A stretch of DNA of 64,000 nucleotides, from the NCBI GenBank assembly GCA_009926615.1, contig RFOM01000013.1:1-64000 (forward strand). The letters run 5' to 3'. Of the stretch, positions 36,705 through 45,652 are shown piece after piece; the first letter of the stretch is position 1; each line of letters begins with the position of its first letter. Made by a program: the position numbers and the translations under genes. This DNA comes from Pseudomonadota bacterium. GTDB taxonomy: Bacteria > Bdellovibrionota_B > Oligoflexia > Silvanigrellales > Silvanigrellaceae. The notes beneath the pieces were generated by a model that saw nothing but the letters and a program-made list of their open reading frames with translations, was not told the origin of the DNA and made no database searches.

Positions 36705-36910
36705 TTTTTTGCAGGCGCTCCGGCAGCAACGGCAATGGTCTCTATTTCGGATTCGATTATCCGTTTTGCCTGTCTGGCTTCCTCGAGAATTGAAATTCCT
36801 TCTTCGGAGTTGAAGTCAATTCCGTCATCGATAAATTCTACAAGCGAAGTTAAAATTCTCAGCGCCTGAATAAGATCGTGCTTTCGTCTGTCCGGTGCGT
36901 TTCCCATCAT
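36701..36910 (-). CDS. small helical protein with H-box-like sequence
   Basis: This 69-residue protein lies 33 bases after the cheW stop on the same strand, with AAAGG before its start, so it is probably translated with cheW. It is predicted to form two helices: RRKHDLIQALRILTSLVEF, then EEGISILEEARQAKRIIES. The first contains K-H-D-L...L, resembling the phospho-acceptor H-box of a histidine-kinase dimerisation domain, but no ATPase domain follows. Its stop overlaps the convergent regulator by a few bases. Function unknown; phosphotransfer is speculation. Confidence 0.6.
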   Translation of the reverse strand: MMGNAPDRRKHDLIQALRILTSLVEFIDDGIDFNSEEGISILEEARQAKRIIESEIETIAVAAGAPAKN

Positions 36911-36943
36911 CTGCCTTTGAATAAAGATTGTTTGCAGCTGCCC

Positions 36944-37438
36944 TCAGGCAACGGATGCAACCGAAGCGAACGAAACCGAACCGGTTAAATCTTCGGGTGA
37001 CAGAATCAGGCTGGGTTCCACCAGAATGACAACCTTGTCGGGAAGTTTTCCGATGCCGATGAGGCACTGGGTATGATTCTGCCCGCCGATTTCGGGTGCA
37101 CCTTCAATGTTGTTCACCTTGAAATCAAGAACCTCGCGGACGGTATCGACGATGAGACCGATTTTCTTGGTCCAGATGTCAACGATTATCACGCAGGTTT
37201 CGCGATGGTATTCGGCAACCGGAAGGGAAAATTTCCGCCGCATGTCCATGACTGGCAAAACTTTCCCCCTCAGATTGATTATACCCCTCATGTAATCCGG
37301 AAGATTCGGGACATGAGTAATGTCCGTCAAACCGACAATCTCGGAAACGCTTTTGATTGGAACGGCATATGTCTCGCCGGAAAGCCTGAAACTCAGATAT
37401 TTGCCTTCGGCAGCCGTCCGGCGGCTCGGTCGTTCCAC
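36944..37438 (-). CDS. cheW: CheW-like coupling protein 1
   Basis: GTG 37438 with AGGAGG seven bases upstream gives a 164-residue CheW; an upstream ATG would add 94 residues that look non-coding. The SH3-like fold is clear: KYLSFRLSGETYAVPIKSVSEIV, the conserved VPNLPDYMRGIINLRGKVLPVMD, and KIGLIVDTVREVL. It couples receptors to CheA. It is divergent from the unusual CheA gene. Confidence 0.93.
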   Translation of the reverse strand: MERPSRRTAAEGKYLSFRLSGETYAVPIKSVSEIVGLTDITHVPNLPDYMRGIINLRGKVLPVMDMRRKFSLPVAEYHRETCVIIVDIWTKKIGLIVDTVREVLDFKVNNIEGAPEIGGQNHTQCLIGIGKLPDKVVILVEPSLILSPEDLTGSVSFASVASVA

Positions 37439-37472
37439 TGAATATCCTCCTGCATTTTCCCGTGTCACAGTC

Positions 37473-37480
37473 CTATCGGC
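37473..37480 (-). promoter_or_regulatory. possible sigma28-type -10 before cheW
   Basis: The minus strand reads GCCGATAG, one base off the sigma28 (FliA) -10 GCCGATAA, and lies 35 bases upstream of the cheW start. The expected TAAA-type -35 fifteen bases further up is poor (GTCA). This is suggestive only because the gene is a chemotaxis gene. Confidence 0.3.
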
Positions 37481-37649
37481 GATTATGAGAAAAAATGACC
37501 GACCCGATTTATGTGATCGTGGTTTTTTTGACATGAGAGAATTCAAAAAGCAGGCCGATAAACCTGTTATCAGAAGAGGAGGATTGTTCCGTGGCCAATC
37601 GCCGTGCGGCAGCGAACGCGGGATGTTCCGTCCGTGAGGGAGAAGTTGC

Positions 37650-39788
37650 ATGAACATGACATATGCACTCAATGAAAAGATGATGGTTGTCGAAGACGAC
37701 GCCGACCTCAGGGATGCCATCAGTGAATCGCTGCAGGGTATCGGATGTGAGGTGATAGCCGCTGCCAGCGGTGAGGATGCTCTTGAAGCTATGAGACAAG
37801 AGTGCGTATTCGCAATTGTCAGCGACTACAGAATGCCGGGGATTAACGGGCTGGAACTTTGCAGACGCGTCAAAGAAGAGTTTCCGAAAGTGAAGTTTGT
37901 TATTTTGACGGGCTATGCCGACAAAAACGCTGTTCTTGAGGGGCTGCGTGTCGGGATCGACGACTTGCTCGAAAAACCGCAGGACCTGATTCGCCTGAGG
38001 GATATGGCGGAAAAGTTCGTGTCCGACAGAATTTCCGCAATTAAAAAAGAACAGGAAGAGATGCGTTTAATCCGCAAGATCTTTTGCGATGATGCAAATT
38101 CACTTCTCAAAGACATGGAAAAGAATATCGTCCGAATCGAAAATGCAGATTCGCAGAGCGAGGTTGTCGATGATCTGTTCCGCAGGGCAAATGCTCTGAA
38201 AGAATCTGCCTCGGCATTTCAGGGCGCCGAAAAGATTTGCGCGGTCACACAGGCTTATGAGAACCTGTTTCAGGCGATCAGGAGCGGTAAGCTTGTTCCT
38301 TCGCAGTCATTGACGCAAGTTCTGCTTCAGGCATCGGGCGTAATCAAAATTCTGATTTCCGACTTTGAAGGCTTCAAAGAAACCAAGATCAACCTCCAGC
38401 CTTTTGTCGAGGCGCTGAACAGATGGACTCAGGGCAGAACTCCCGCAGCTGAGCAGGTTTTGTCGCTCACAAACCGCGACTCCGGTGCTCTTCAGCAGGA
38501 TCATAAGCCTGCTTCCGGTCAACAGAATTCAAAATCCGGCGGACCCGAAAGCGAACAGTCGGCGGCGGTCTTCAATTCCGACGACAGTTTTGTTGTCAGC
38601 AATGAAAAACTGCACGCCTTCATGGATCTTTCGGGCGAGCTGCTGGTGCTCAAAAATGCGTATGATGCAACAATGAGGCAAATCTCCAAGTTTGCTGTTC
38701 CTCCGCAGCAAAAACTCGTTCTCGAAGAACTGAATCAGTCACTTGAGAGGATTTCCGGACAAATCCAAAGTCAGATCACTGATGTCAGAAAAGTTGAACT
38801 CAAGGCGGCATTTCAGAAGTTTCCGCGTTTTGTCCGTCAGGTCTCGCAGGACTTTCGAAAACACGTCAATCTGGAAATGAATGGCATCGATTTGGGTGTC
38901 GACAGAAAAATTGCGCGGTGTCTTTCCGAAAATCTTGTTCACCTTTTGAGAAACTCAGTGGAGCATGGCATCGAGTTGCCGCGGCGGCGTGCAGATACCG
39001 GTAAACCCGAACAAGGAAAAATTAGCGTTTCGGCGCGCCAAACTGACCAGCACATTGTTGTAACAGTTGAAGATGACGGATTGGGTATTGAGCTTGAGCG
39101 CGTCAGGCGGAAAGCTATGGAAATGAACCTTGCCGACAAGCAGACATTATTTTCCATGAACGATCAGGACGTCGCAGATTTTGTTTTTGCTCAGGGTTTC
39201 ACAACGGCAGAAGACAAAACCGGCGGATTGGAACGCGGGACCGGCATGAGTGTTCTCAAGTCGGAAATCGTCCGGTTGGGCGGAACAGTGAAAATCGACA
39301 CGACTTTTGGCTTGGGCACGAAAATTACAATCACCGTTCCTGTTCCCAAGCCTGTACTGATTGAAAACTCGCTTCTCGCCGTCAGCGGCGGACATCAGAT
39401 TGTCATTCCGCTTGTCAACATCACCAAAATTGCGTCAGTCCGCGATCTGATGCTCTCCAAGGTGGATGGCCGGATGACCTGTCAGCACGAGGGGATGACA
39501 GTTCCGCTTGGTGATTACAAGTCATTTATTGAGTCTCCTCTGCACGGCAGTTCCGCGGAAAAGGAAGCTTTTTTGGCAGATGCGCTGGTCCTGATTATTT
39601 CACACGGAAAGCACTCTGTTGCTCTTTACGTCGACAGGGTTGTCGACCAGCGCGAGGTTGTTGTCAGGCCTTTTGACAATGTTGTCAGGAGTCTTCCGGG
39701 ATTTAAAGGTACCAGTCTTCTCGATTCCGAACAGGTTGCTTTCGTTTTGGACGGCGAGTCGCTTCTCAATGAAGCTTTCGCGGGTTAA
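37650..39788 (+). CDS. atypical CheA: N-terminal receiver, HPt-like domain lacking His
   Basis: The 712-residue protein starts at ATG 37650 after GGGAG. Residues 8-125 are a full receiver (Glu15/Asp16, Asp59 in IVSDYRMPG, Thr87, Lys109). Residues about 140-250 resemble a CheA HPt domain, but the phospho-acceptor segment reads RRANALKESASAF, with Asn181 where His is expected. Dimerisation is at about 310-380. The HATPase keeps its N-box (HLLRNSVEHG, Asn435), VEDDGLGIE (Asp476) and ERGTGMSVLKSE. A CheW-like domain runs from about 570 to the end. The kinase core looks active but has no usual histidine, so the phosphate must pass elsewhere. A second cheW follows nine bases later. Confidence 0.88.
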   Translation: MNMTYALNEKMMVVEDDADLRDAISESLQGIGCEVIAAASGEDALEAMRQECVFAIVSDYRMPGINGLELCRRVKEEFPKVKFVILTGYADKNAVLEGLRVGIDDLLEKPQDLIRLRDMAEKFVSDRISAIKKEQEEMRLIRKIFCDDANSLLKDMEKNIVRIENADSQSEVVDDLFRRANALKESASAFQGAEKICAVTQAYENLFQAIRSGKLVPSQSLTQVLLQASGVIKILISDFEGFKETKINLQPFVEALNRWTQGRTPAAEQVLSLTNRDSGALQQDHKPASGQQNSKSGGPESEQSAAVFNSDDSFVVSNEKLHAFMDLSGELLVLKNAYDATMRQISKFAVPPQQKLVLEELNQSLERISGQIQSQITDVRKVELKAAFQKFPRFVRQVSQDFRKHVNLEMNGIDLGVDRKIARCLSENLVHLLRNSVEHGIELPRRRADTGKPEQGKISVSARQTDQHIVVTVEDDGLGIELERVRRKAMEMNLADKQTLFSMNDQDVADFVFAQGFTTAEDKTGGLERGTGMSVLKSEIVRLGGTVKIDTTFGLGTKITITVPVPKPVLIENSLLAVSGGHQIVIPLVNITKIASVRDLMLSKVDGRMTCQHEGMTVPLGDYKSFIESPLHGSSAEKEAFLADALVLIISHGKHSVALYVDRVVDQREVVVRPFDNVVRSLPGFKGTSLLDSEQVAFVLDGESLLNEAFAG

Positions 39789-39797
39789 GGAGAATTT

Positions 39798-40247
39798 ATG
39801 AACTTCTTTCAGGAAGCAATTGAGGAACAAAAAAGCAAAGGACCGCAGCGCGGGTATCTGCTTATTCAGGCCGGTGATCAAAAGTTCGGAATCCCGATGG
39901 ATCAGGTTGTTGAAGTCCTTGAATCACGCCGCTGGAATCCGCTTCCTGTCCGCCGCAATCATCTGCTCGGGGTTATAAATCTGAGAGGGGTTGTGTTTAC
40001 GATTTATCATCTGGCTTCGCTGCTGGGTAAAGGAAAGATGAGCGATGCCGAGTCGGGGCAGGGATGTATCATTGTCGTTCAGGACGGGCAGCGCACATTT
40101 GGTCTTTGGGTGGAGAAAATGCTCCACGTTCAGGATTTTCCGGAAGATGAGCTGCATACGCTCGAAGACACGCAGCTTCTGGTCAGTCATTTGTGCGTCG
40201 TTGAGCACGAGTCCATTCTGATGATGGACGTCAGGCGGGTTGCCTGA
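39798..40247 (+). CDS. cheW: CheW-like coupling protein 2
   Basis: The 149-residue CheW (YLLIQAGDQKFGIPMDQVVEVLE, PVRRNHLLGVINLRGVVFTIY) has AGGAG just before ATG and lies nine bases after the atypical CheA. It is clearly distinct from CheW 1, so the two may serve different receptor sets. Confidence 0.93.
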   Translation: MNFFQEAIEEQKSKGPQRGYLLIQAGDQKFGIPMDQVVEVLESRRWNPLPVRRNHLLGVINLRGVVFTIYHLASLLGKGKMSDAESGQGCIIVVQDGQRTFGLWVEKMLHVQDFPEDELHTLEDTQLLVSHLCVVEHESILMMDVRRVA

Positions 40248-40390
40248 AAGCCCTTTAGCCCGTTGAGATTCTGCGGGTATTTCAAGAAGAATTGTTGCAA
40301 AGCTGTGCTGACGGGGCTAGCGTGCTGGCTGGACGGCTGAAGGTCGTTCGGTTTGAGTTACAGAATGTTGTAATGACTGGAGTAAATCGA

Positions 40391-41818
40391 GTGTCGGGAC
40401 ATAAGAAACCGTGGAGTCCGGATTCTTGGAAGTGCCTCGCGGCACGACAGCTTCCGACATACCCCGATGCGGCCGTCCTTGGGCAGGTCGTCAGACAGCT
40501 CGAACAAAGGCCTCCGCTTGTTCATCCTTCGGAGATTACAAAGCTCAAAGCGCAAATTGCCGACGCGGGGCAGGGAAAACGATTCATTCTTCAGGCCGGC
40601 GAATGCGCTGAACGTTTTGTGGATTGCCAGTCCGACGTTATCTCGGAAAAATTGAAGATTCTGCTGCAGACCAGTTTGATTGCCGCCCACGGATTACGCC
40701 GTCCGGTGGTCACGATTGGACGCCTCGCAGGACAATTCGGCAAACCCCGCTCGGATGAGACCGAAACTCGCGGTGAAGTGACTTTGCCGAGTTATCGCGG
40801 CGATATTATCAACGGATTCGAATTCTCTCCGGCCGCCCGCAGACCCGATCCCCACAGAATGCTCGATGCGTATCAGTGTGCTTGTGCGACCCTGAACTGG
40901 ATGAGAGCCTTGGGCGAAAGCGGAATCAATGATTTGAGCCAACTGCGCAGATGGTCTTTGCATCAGGACGGAACGGCAGCCCAAGCAGTTTTTGATGAAA
41001 TCAGAGACCGTCTGGAAGACGCGATGGCTCTGCTTGAACTCTGGGGGCAGGACTATCCTCACGCGTTTCAAAATTTTCGCACGCCGATATTCACCTCTCA
41101 CGAGGCACTGCTTCTGCACTATGAAGCCGGACTCACCCGCCGTTGCGAAGAATCCGGAGAATACTTCAATCTCGGATCTCATTTCCTTTGGCTCGGCGAA
41201 CGGACCCGCACTCCTGACGAGGCTCATGTTGAATATTTGCGGGGTATTTCAAATCCGGTCGGAATAAAAGTCGGCCCGACGGTTACACCCGAAGAGCTGA
41301 TCGAGTTGATTTCCGTAATCAACCCCCGAAACGAATGGGGTCGAATCACTTTGATTACAAGACTCGGAGCTTCCAAAACAGAAACTCTTTTGCCGCCGCT
41401 GATTGAGGCTGTTGCCGCAGCAGGCTTGCACGTGACTTGGGCATGCGATCCCATGCACGGAAATATTGTCCGTTTGTCTGACGGTGTGAAGACACGATAT
41501 TTTGATAACATTATGGCTGAAGTTCTCGTTTCGCAGCGGGTTCATCACCGGTCAGGCTCGTGGCTTGGAGGTTTGCACCTCGAAATTACGGCAGAAGATG
41601 TTACGGAGTGTGTGGGTGGAAACGTCGGAATTCAGGAAAGTCATCTGAATCTGAACTATCAGTCCTACTGTGATCCGCGACTGAACTACGGTCAGAGCCT
41701 TGAGCTGATGATGCGATTCTGCGACTCGTTCAAAAATCTTGTCCACCGTGAGGTCGCCAGTGCGGTTGCAGCCAATCAGCAAGTTTCGTCGGGTTTTGAA
41801 TTGGAGTCTGAATTTTAG
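40391..41818 (+). CDS. aroF: class II 3-deoxy-D-arabino-heptulosonate-7-phosphate synthase
   Basis: This is the first enzyme of the shikimate pathway, joining phosphoenolpyruvate and erythrose-4-phosphate. The plant/actinobacterial-type class II signature is clear: PWSPDSW, LQAGECAERF (a metal-binding Cys), GRLAGQFGKPRSDETE, LPSYRGDIINGFEF, HVTWACDPMHGN and GGLHLE. I choose GTG 40391 with GGAG eight bases upstream; ATG 40373 has no ribosome site. About 475 residues is the family length. The gene symbol follows common usage for this reaction and may differ between genomes. Confidence 0.93.
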   Translation: MSGHKKPWSPDSWKCLAARQLPTYPDAAVLGQVVRQLEQRPPLVHPSEITKLKAQIADAGQGKRFILQAGECAERFVDCQSDVISEKLKILLQTSLIAAHGLRRPVVTIGRLAGQFGKPRSDETETRGEVTLPSYRGDIINGFEFSPAARRPDPHRMLDAYQCACATLNWMRALGESGINDLSQLRRWSLHQDGTAAQAVFDEIRDRLEDAMALLELWGQDYPHAFQNFRTPIFTSHEALLLHYEAGLTRRCEESGEYFNLGSHFLWLGERTRTPDEAHVEYLRGISNPVGIKVGPTVTPEELIELISVINPRNEWGRITLITRLGASKTETLLPPLIEAVAAAGLHVTWACDPMHGNIVRLSDGVKTRYFDNIMAEVLVSQRVHHRSGSWLGGLHLEITAEDVTECVGGNVGIQESHLNLNYQSYCDPRLNYGQSLELMMRFCDSFKNLVHREVASAVAANQQVSSGFELESEF

Positions 41819-42332
41819 CGTTTTGATTTTTGTTCAGTTTCCCGCACAAGCCGGTCCGGCAATCGACCCGTCGGCACAGTCAGGCAAGTATTCTGTTATA
41901 GGTCCTTGGACACTTTCTGCCGGCTTTCCGCAAGGCGGATCGGTCCTTGGCTCTCCTGCATTGAGTCTCAGAAATGAAGTCACTCAGGGAGAATTTGTGA
42001 CTGCCGGTTTGAATTTTAGTTCAGATCGTCAGGCAGGCAGCGAATCTGCCGGCGGCTTTCTTAAATGGAATCACATGTTGTCGGCCGGTTGGGGAAAAAG
42101 TTTTCCCTACGCGTTTGTGCAGTCAGGCCTGATGACCCAGAAAACATCCCAGTCTTCCAAAAAAGAAACATCTCTCCTTGCAGCAGCTGGAATTGGAGTT
42201 GAAATTACCCTGCTTCGTGAGATTTCAACGTCTTTGGAAACCGGAATCGGAGGCAACATATGGCCCTCCGAACGCCTCAGCTTCAATGCGGCAACGACCC
42301 AAATTGCAATTCATTATCATTTTGATTTCTGA
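41739..42332 (+). CDS. small exported barrel-like protein, start uncertain
   Basis: The frame overlaps the end of the DAHP synthase gene by up to 80 bases. A signal peptide (LNWSLNFSVLIFVQFPAQAG) begins near a TTG at 41796, but GTG and TTG codons upstream give a better charged N-region, and none has a clear ribosome site. The mature part alternates Gly, Ser and aromatic residues and ends IHYHFDF, fitting a small outer-membrane barrel of about 170 residues. Function unknown. Confidence 0.6.
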   Translation: MSTVRSPVRLQPISKFRRVLNWSLNFSVLIFVQFPAQAGPAIDPSAQSGKYSVIGPWTLSAGFPQGGSVLGSPALSLRNEVTQGEFVTAGLNFSSDRQAGSESAGGFLKWNHMLSAGWGKSFPYAFVQSGLMTQKTSQSSKKETSLLAAAGIGVEITLLREISTSLETGIGGNIWPSERLSFNAATTQIAIHYHFDF

Positions 42333-42355
42333 CTCCTGCAGAAGTGTAGCCGAAT

Positions 42356-43195
42356 ATGAATTTATTGCGTTCAATGACAACGTTGCTGATTCCGTTTGCG
42401 GCTGCCTGCGGCGTGACTGCCGAAAAAAAATCACCGCGGGGTTGGGTGTTCGAAATGCAGCTCCGGCAGGGGCTGAGCCTGACGGATTCGAACCTGACGG
42501 ACGGCGAAAAGCTCTACAGACAACTTTCCAATGTCAGCTTGAGCAAGGCGTTTTTTCGTGATCCGGTGACTTTCGGCGGAATCAATTCTGCGTCTTCGAT
42601 GAGAGTACGTGTGTTCGGTGTTCACCGCGAGAAGAGCTACGCGTGGAAACCGTTGCAGAACGCAGGTCCGGAAGGAATCTGGGGTGCGTGCCGAGCAGAC
42701 GGTTTTCAGGCACCCTGCGAACAGGTTCATCTGGTGAATTGTATGAAGCATAAAGCGGAAGAGTCACTGCTGAACGGCTTGAGCGGCACAGGCTTGAGTT
42801 CTGACCCGTCACGAAGTCTCCTTCTTGAATGGTCGACCCGTTGCGGTTTGCGGGGGGCTTTTTATGAAGACACGCTCTCTGAACTCAGCTTCAGGATAAA
42901 CGGCGGAGGAATTGTATTTTCTCCGAGGGCGCTTTTGAGCTTACTGATATTCAAAGGCATATGGAGCGACTATGAAGAAGCTGCCGTTCAGTCGCAGGCC
43001 AAAGCCAGTCTGCCGGCAGTCGTCCCCTGCAACCGCTCAGACGGAGCCTGTCTCGCAAGCCCTGCGGCCCTGTCGTCATGTGTCGGCTGTGAGTCACTTG
43101 AGTCAGGACAAATTTACACGGTCTTTTTTATTGAATCTCTGAGACAGGATTATTCCTCAGTCCGCAGCATGCTCTATGTGCATGAACAGGAATAG
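42356..43195 (+). CDS. lipoprotein of unknown function
   Basis: The 279-residue protein has a short lipoprotein signal with lipobox AAAC (Cys18). The mature part has about ten Cys residues, including CLASPAALSSCVGCESL near the C-terminus, suggesting several disulfides. I recognise no domain. It lies 23 bases after the barrel-like gene, likely co-transcribed, and is convergent with cdsA with only six bases between stops. Confidence 0.7.
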   Translation: MNLLRSMTTLLIPFAAACGVTAEKKSPRGWVFEMQLRQGLSLTDSNLTDGEKLYRQLSNVSLSKAFFRDPVTFGGINSASSMRVRVFGVHREKSYAWKPLQNAGPEGIWGACRADGFQAPCEQVHLVNCMKHKAEESLLNGLSGTGLSSDPSRSLLLEWSTRCGLRGAFYEDTLSELSFRINGGGIVFSPRALLSLLIFKGIWSDYEEAAVQSQAKASLPAVVPCNRSDGACLASPAALSSCVGCESLESGQIYTVFFIESLRQDYSSVRSMLYVHEQE

Positions 43196-43201
43196 TCTGC
43201 G

Positions 43202-44086
43202 TCAGTGGTGAAAAGACAAAAACAGCAAATGCGCCAGCGGGACACCGAACAGCAGAGAATCAATGCGGTCGAGCATACCGCCGTGACCGGGTAACAGACT
43301 TCCGCTGTCTTTGACATTTGCCGTGCGCTTGAGCGCACTCTCGGCAAGATCACCGACCTGACCGGCGGCTCCGACAATAAGTGCGGTCACCAATCCCCAG
43401 ACCGGAGAAAGCTGTTTCATGAAATAAATGCAAAACAGAAAACCGGTTGCAGCGCTGAACAGCAGTCCGCCTATGGCACCTTCGACCGTCTTTTTTGGGG
43501 AGACTTTGGGGATGAGCTTGTGGCGGCCAAAAGCCCGTCCGACAAAATAAGCTCCTGAATCACCCAGAAGAATGCAGGCTAATGCAAAGTAAAGCGCGAT
43601 TCCTCTTGGCGCATTGTCCACCTGAATCTGGCTCAGTTTAAGCATGATGACGCCGGGAATCGAGACGTAAACAAAACCGGCAAGCACGTTCATCAGTTTG
43701 TGCGTCGAATGCTCAAGGTCAATTTCCCGACGGTAAAAGAATGCCGACCCGCAAATTGTGGTCAGCGCAATCCATGCGAACACAATGGACGTTCCCAAAC
43801 CCGCGGGCTGACCCAAAAGTTTGGGCCCGTAAAATTCGATTGGGATACAAAGGGCGTAGCTCAGGGCAATACCCCAGTGTTCGCGTTTCAGAAGGGGATG
43901 AGGACGCTCTGTGGCCGCCTGACCGTCGATAACGTGCCATCTCATGGCAATAAATTCGGCACCGGCAAAAATTGAGCCAATCATGAAAAAAAGCACGGGC
44001 ACAATTTCGTGTGAGCTGAAGGAAACACACCAAAAAAGAACGGAAACAAAAACTAATGCTGTGAGCACGCGAATTCGGAGCATTTC
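43202..44086 (-). CDS. cdsA: phosphatidate cytidylyltransferase
   Basis: This multi-spanning membrane enzyme makes CDP-diacylglycerol for phospholipid synthesis. The signature LLPGHGGMLDRIDSLL, ending in the catalytic Asp pair, and SPKKTVEGAIGG upstream are characteristic. I start at ATG 44086 (MLRIRVLTALVFVSVLFW) with AAGG upstream, giving 294 residues and about eight hydrophobic segments. Confidence 0.93.
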   Translation of the reverse strand, partial: EMLRIRVLTALVFVSVLFWCVSFSSHEIVPVLFFMIGSIFAGAEFIAMRWHVIDGQAATERPHPLLKREHWGIALSYALCIPIEFYGPKLLGQPAGLGTSIVFAWIALTTICGSAFFYRREIDLEHSTHKLMNVLAGFVYVSIPGVIMLKLSQIQVDNAPRGIALYFALACILLGDSGAYFVGRAFGRHKLIPKVSPKKTVEGAIGGLLFSAATGFLFCIYFMKQLSPVWGLVTALIVGAAGQVGDLAESALKRTANVKDSGSLLPGHGGMLDRIDSLLFGVPLAHLLFLSFHH

Positions 44087-44311
44087 GGGCCTTTTCAGTT
44101 GGTGGAATTCGTCAATACAACAAAAACTACTGTAAATATCCAAGCCTGCAAAGGGCCCGAGGGCGATTTGTTCCGGTTCCGACGCTCAGACTCCCTGTTC
44201 CCGCGGTTAAAATACATCTGGTAAGATCTTGCATCACGGGAAGGTGTCACCGGATGCGTTATGAATATGCAAAAAGGAATTAAATTGGAGTTGATACGGG
44301 AGACGAAAATC

Positions 44312-44851
44312 ATGAACCGCAAAAACATATCCCAACGCAAATCAGACCAATCCAAGTCCTCCGAAAAAAAGGCATCTGATATTTTTCAGCAAATGGAGAA
44401 ACTGCAGCGCGAAATTCTCGTGCTTGCCAAGCGTGCGGAACAGGAACTTGATGCTCATTTACTGGCCGAACCGGCCCCTGTCGTCAGGATGCTTGAATCT
44501 TTTGCACGTCGTATCAAGGCGACAGAAGCGATGGTTTGCTTTGATTCTCGGAGCAAAAAATTTGAGGGTCTGGAGGGCTTTTCCCAGATCGCAATTCTGG
44601 AATCCGATTTGATGCAATGTGATTTGGCTCTTTCCGGACGCGAAATGACGTTTGATTTTGCCAATTCGAGAATATTCCTTCCTGTTGTTGTCTTTGAAAA
44701 TCCCGTAGCCGTGGCTGTCTTTAGATGTCAGTCGCTTAACCTGTCCATGTATGAATCTGTTTGCGCTGCGGCAAGTGAAGGCATTTGCAGCCTGCGCAAT
44801 GAACTGAAAATGAACTGCGGAAAATCTGAAATTTCCGGAGTTGCATCCTAA
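44312..44851 (+). CDS. GAF-like cytoplasmic protein of unknown function
   Basis: ATG 44312 with GGGAG nine bases upstream gives 179 residues; ATG 44261 in the same frame is also possible. A charged N-terminus and a helix (FQQMEKLQREILVLAKRAEQ) precede a globular part (VRMLESFARRI, AMVCFDSRSKKFEGL, FLPVVVFENPVAVAVFRC) with the strand order of a small GAF-type sensory domain. That similarity is weak. It stands 30 bases before the subtilase gene, probably in one operon. Confidence 0.6.
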   Translation: MNRKNISQRKSDQSKSSEKKASDIFQQMEKLQREILVLAKRAEQELDAHLLAEPAPVVRMLESFARRIKATEAMVCFDSRSKKFEGLEGFSQIAILESDLMQCDLALSGREMTFDFANSRIFLPVVVFENPVAVAVFRCQSLNLSMYESVCAAASEGICSLRNELKMNCGKSEISGVAS

Positions 44852-44881
44852 AAAAACAGAATTGTTTTGGGAAAATTTTTC

Positions 44882-45652
44882 ATGAGAATTGATTTTAAAA
44901 AGACCTTTCAAAGCATTCTTCTGGGTACCGGTGCGCAAGTCCGCATTGCGGTCATCGACAGCGGAATCAATCCTCAGTTTCCCATGTTGCACGGCCGTTC
45001 CGGTCACGTATTTGATTGTTCCTACGGGGTCAAAGGGTTGGCCCTGACCGAGATTCCTGCAGGCGACAACTCCGACAGGACCGGCCACGGAAGTCTTGTA
45101 CAAAGCTGCCTGATGTCGGTTTCGCCTGAAGCGGAAGTCGATCACTTCCGCGTTCTTGACGAAAATAATGTCACCGACAGTTCGTTGCTCTGTTACGTAA
45201 TCGATCATTGCATAAATCAGAAATATAAAATCATTAACGTCAGTCTCGGAACTTCGAGTGAATATCATCTGCCTTGGCTGGTCTCTCTGATGAAGCGTGC
45301 CTACGAGTCGGATGTGGTCGTCGTGGCTGCCTGCAGCAATGTCGGTAACTGGCTTTATCCCGCTGCATTCACTTATTGTGTCAGCGTAAATGCCATGCCT
45401 GCATCACACGCCATGCAGATCCGTTTTCACGCCGGAAGTGTTGTTGAATTTTCGGGTTTGGGGGTGAATGTACCGGTGGCCGGTCCCGCAGACCAATCAG
45501 TGTTCGTGACAGGCTCAAGCTATGCCGCTGCCCACATCAGCGGATTGTGCGCTCGTATTCTTGAAATTCGGCCGGAGTCCAGCCCGCTTGATGTGAAAAT
45601 TCTGCTAAGGGAATATGCGCTCTCAATGAGCGGCGGAAGTCAGGTCGCCTGA
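44882..45652 (+). CDS. cytoplasmic subtilase-like (S8) peptidase
   Basis: The start is ATG 44882; no signal peptide is seen, unusual for an S8 enzyme. The 256 residues hold the whole triad: Asp26 in IAVIDSGIN, His69 in DRTGHGSLVQ and Ser213 in TGSSYAAAHISG, plus the oxyanion Asn153 (CSNVG). The Pro usual after the Ser motif (SxAxP) is Ala here. There is no propeptide. Small intracellular S8 domains sometimes process peptides or regulators; the partner here is unknown, though the GAF-like protein upstream is a candidate. The 3' end overlaps the convergent yggS gene by 13 bases. Confidence 0.85.
   Translation: MRIDFKKTFQSILLGTGAQVRIAVIDSGINPQFPMLHGRSGHVFDCSYGVKGLALTEIPAGDNSDRTGHGSLVQSCLMSVSPEAEVDHFRVLDENNVTDSSLLCYVIDHCINQKYKIINVSLGTSSEYHLPWLVSLMKRAYESDVVVVAACSNVGNWLYPAAFTYCVSVNAMPASHAMQIRFHAGSVVEFSGLGVNVPVAGPADQSVFVTGSSYAAAHISGLCARILEIRPESSPLDVKILLREYALSMSGGSQVA

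Noticed and set aside
37439-37720. A longer CheW beginning at an ATG at 37720
   Set aside because: The extra 94 residues have no CheW-like content and overlap the divergent CheA start, while GTG 37438 has a strong ribosome site.
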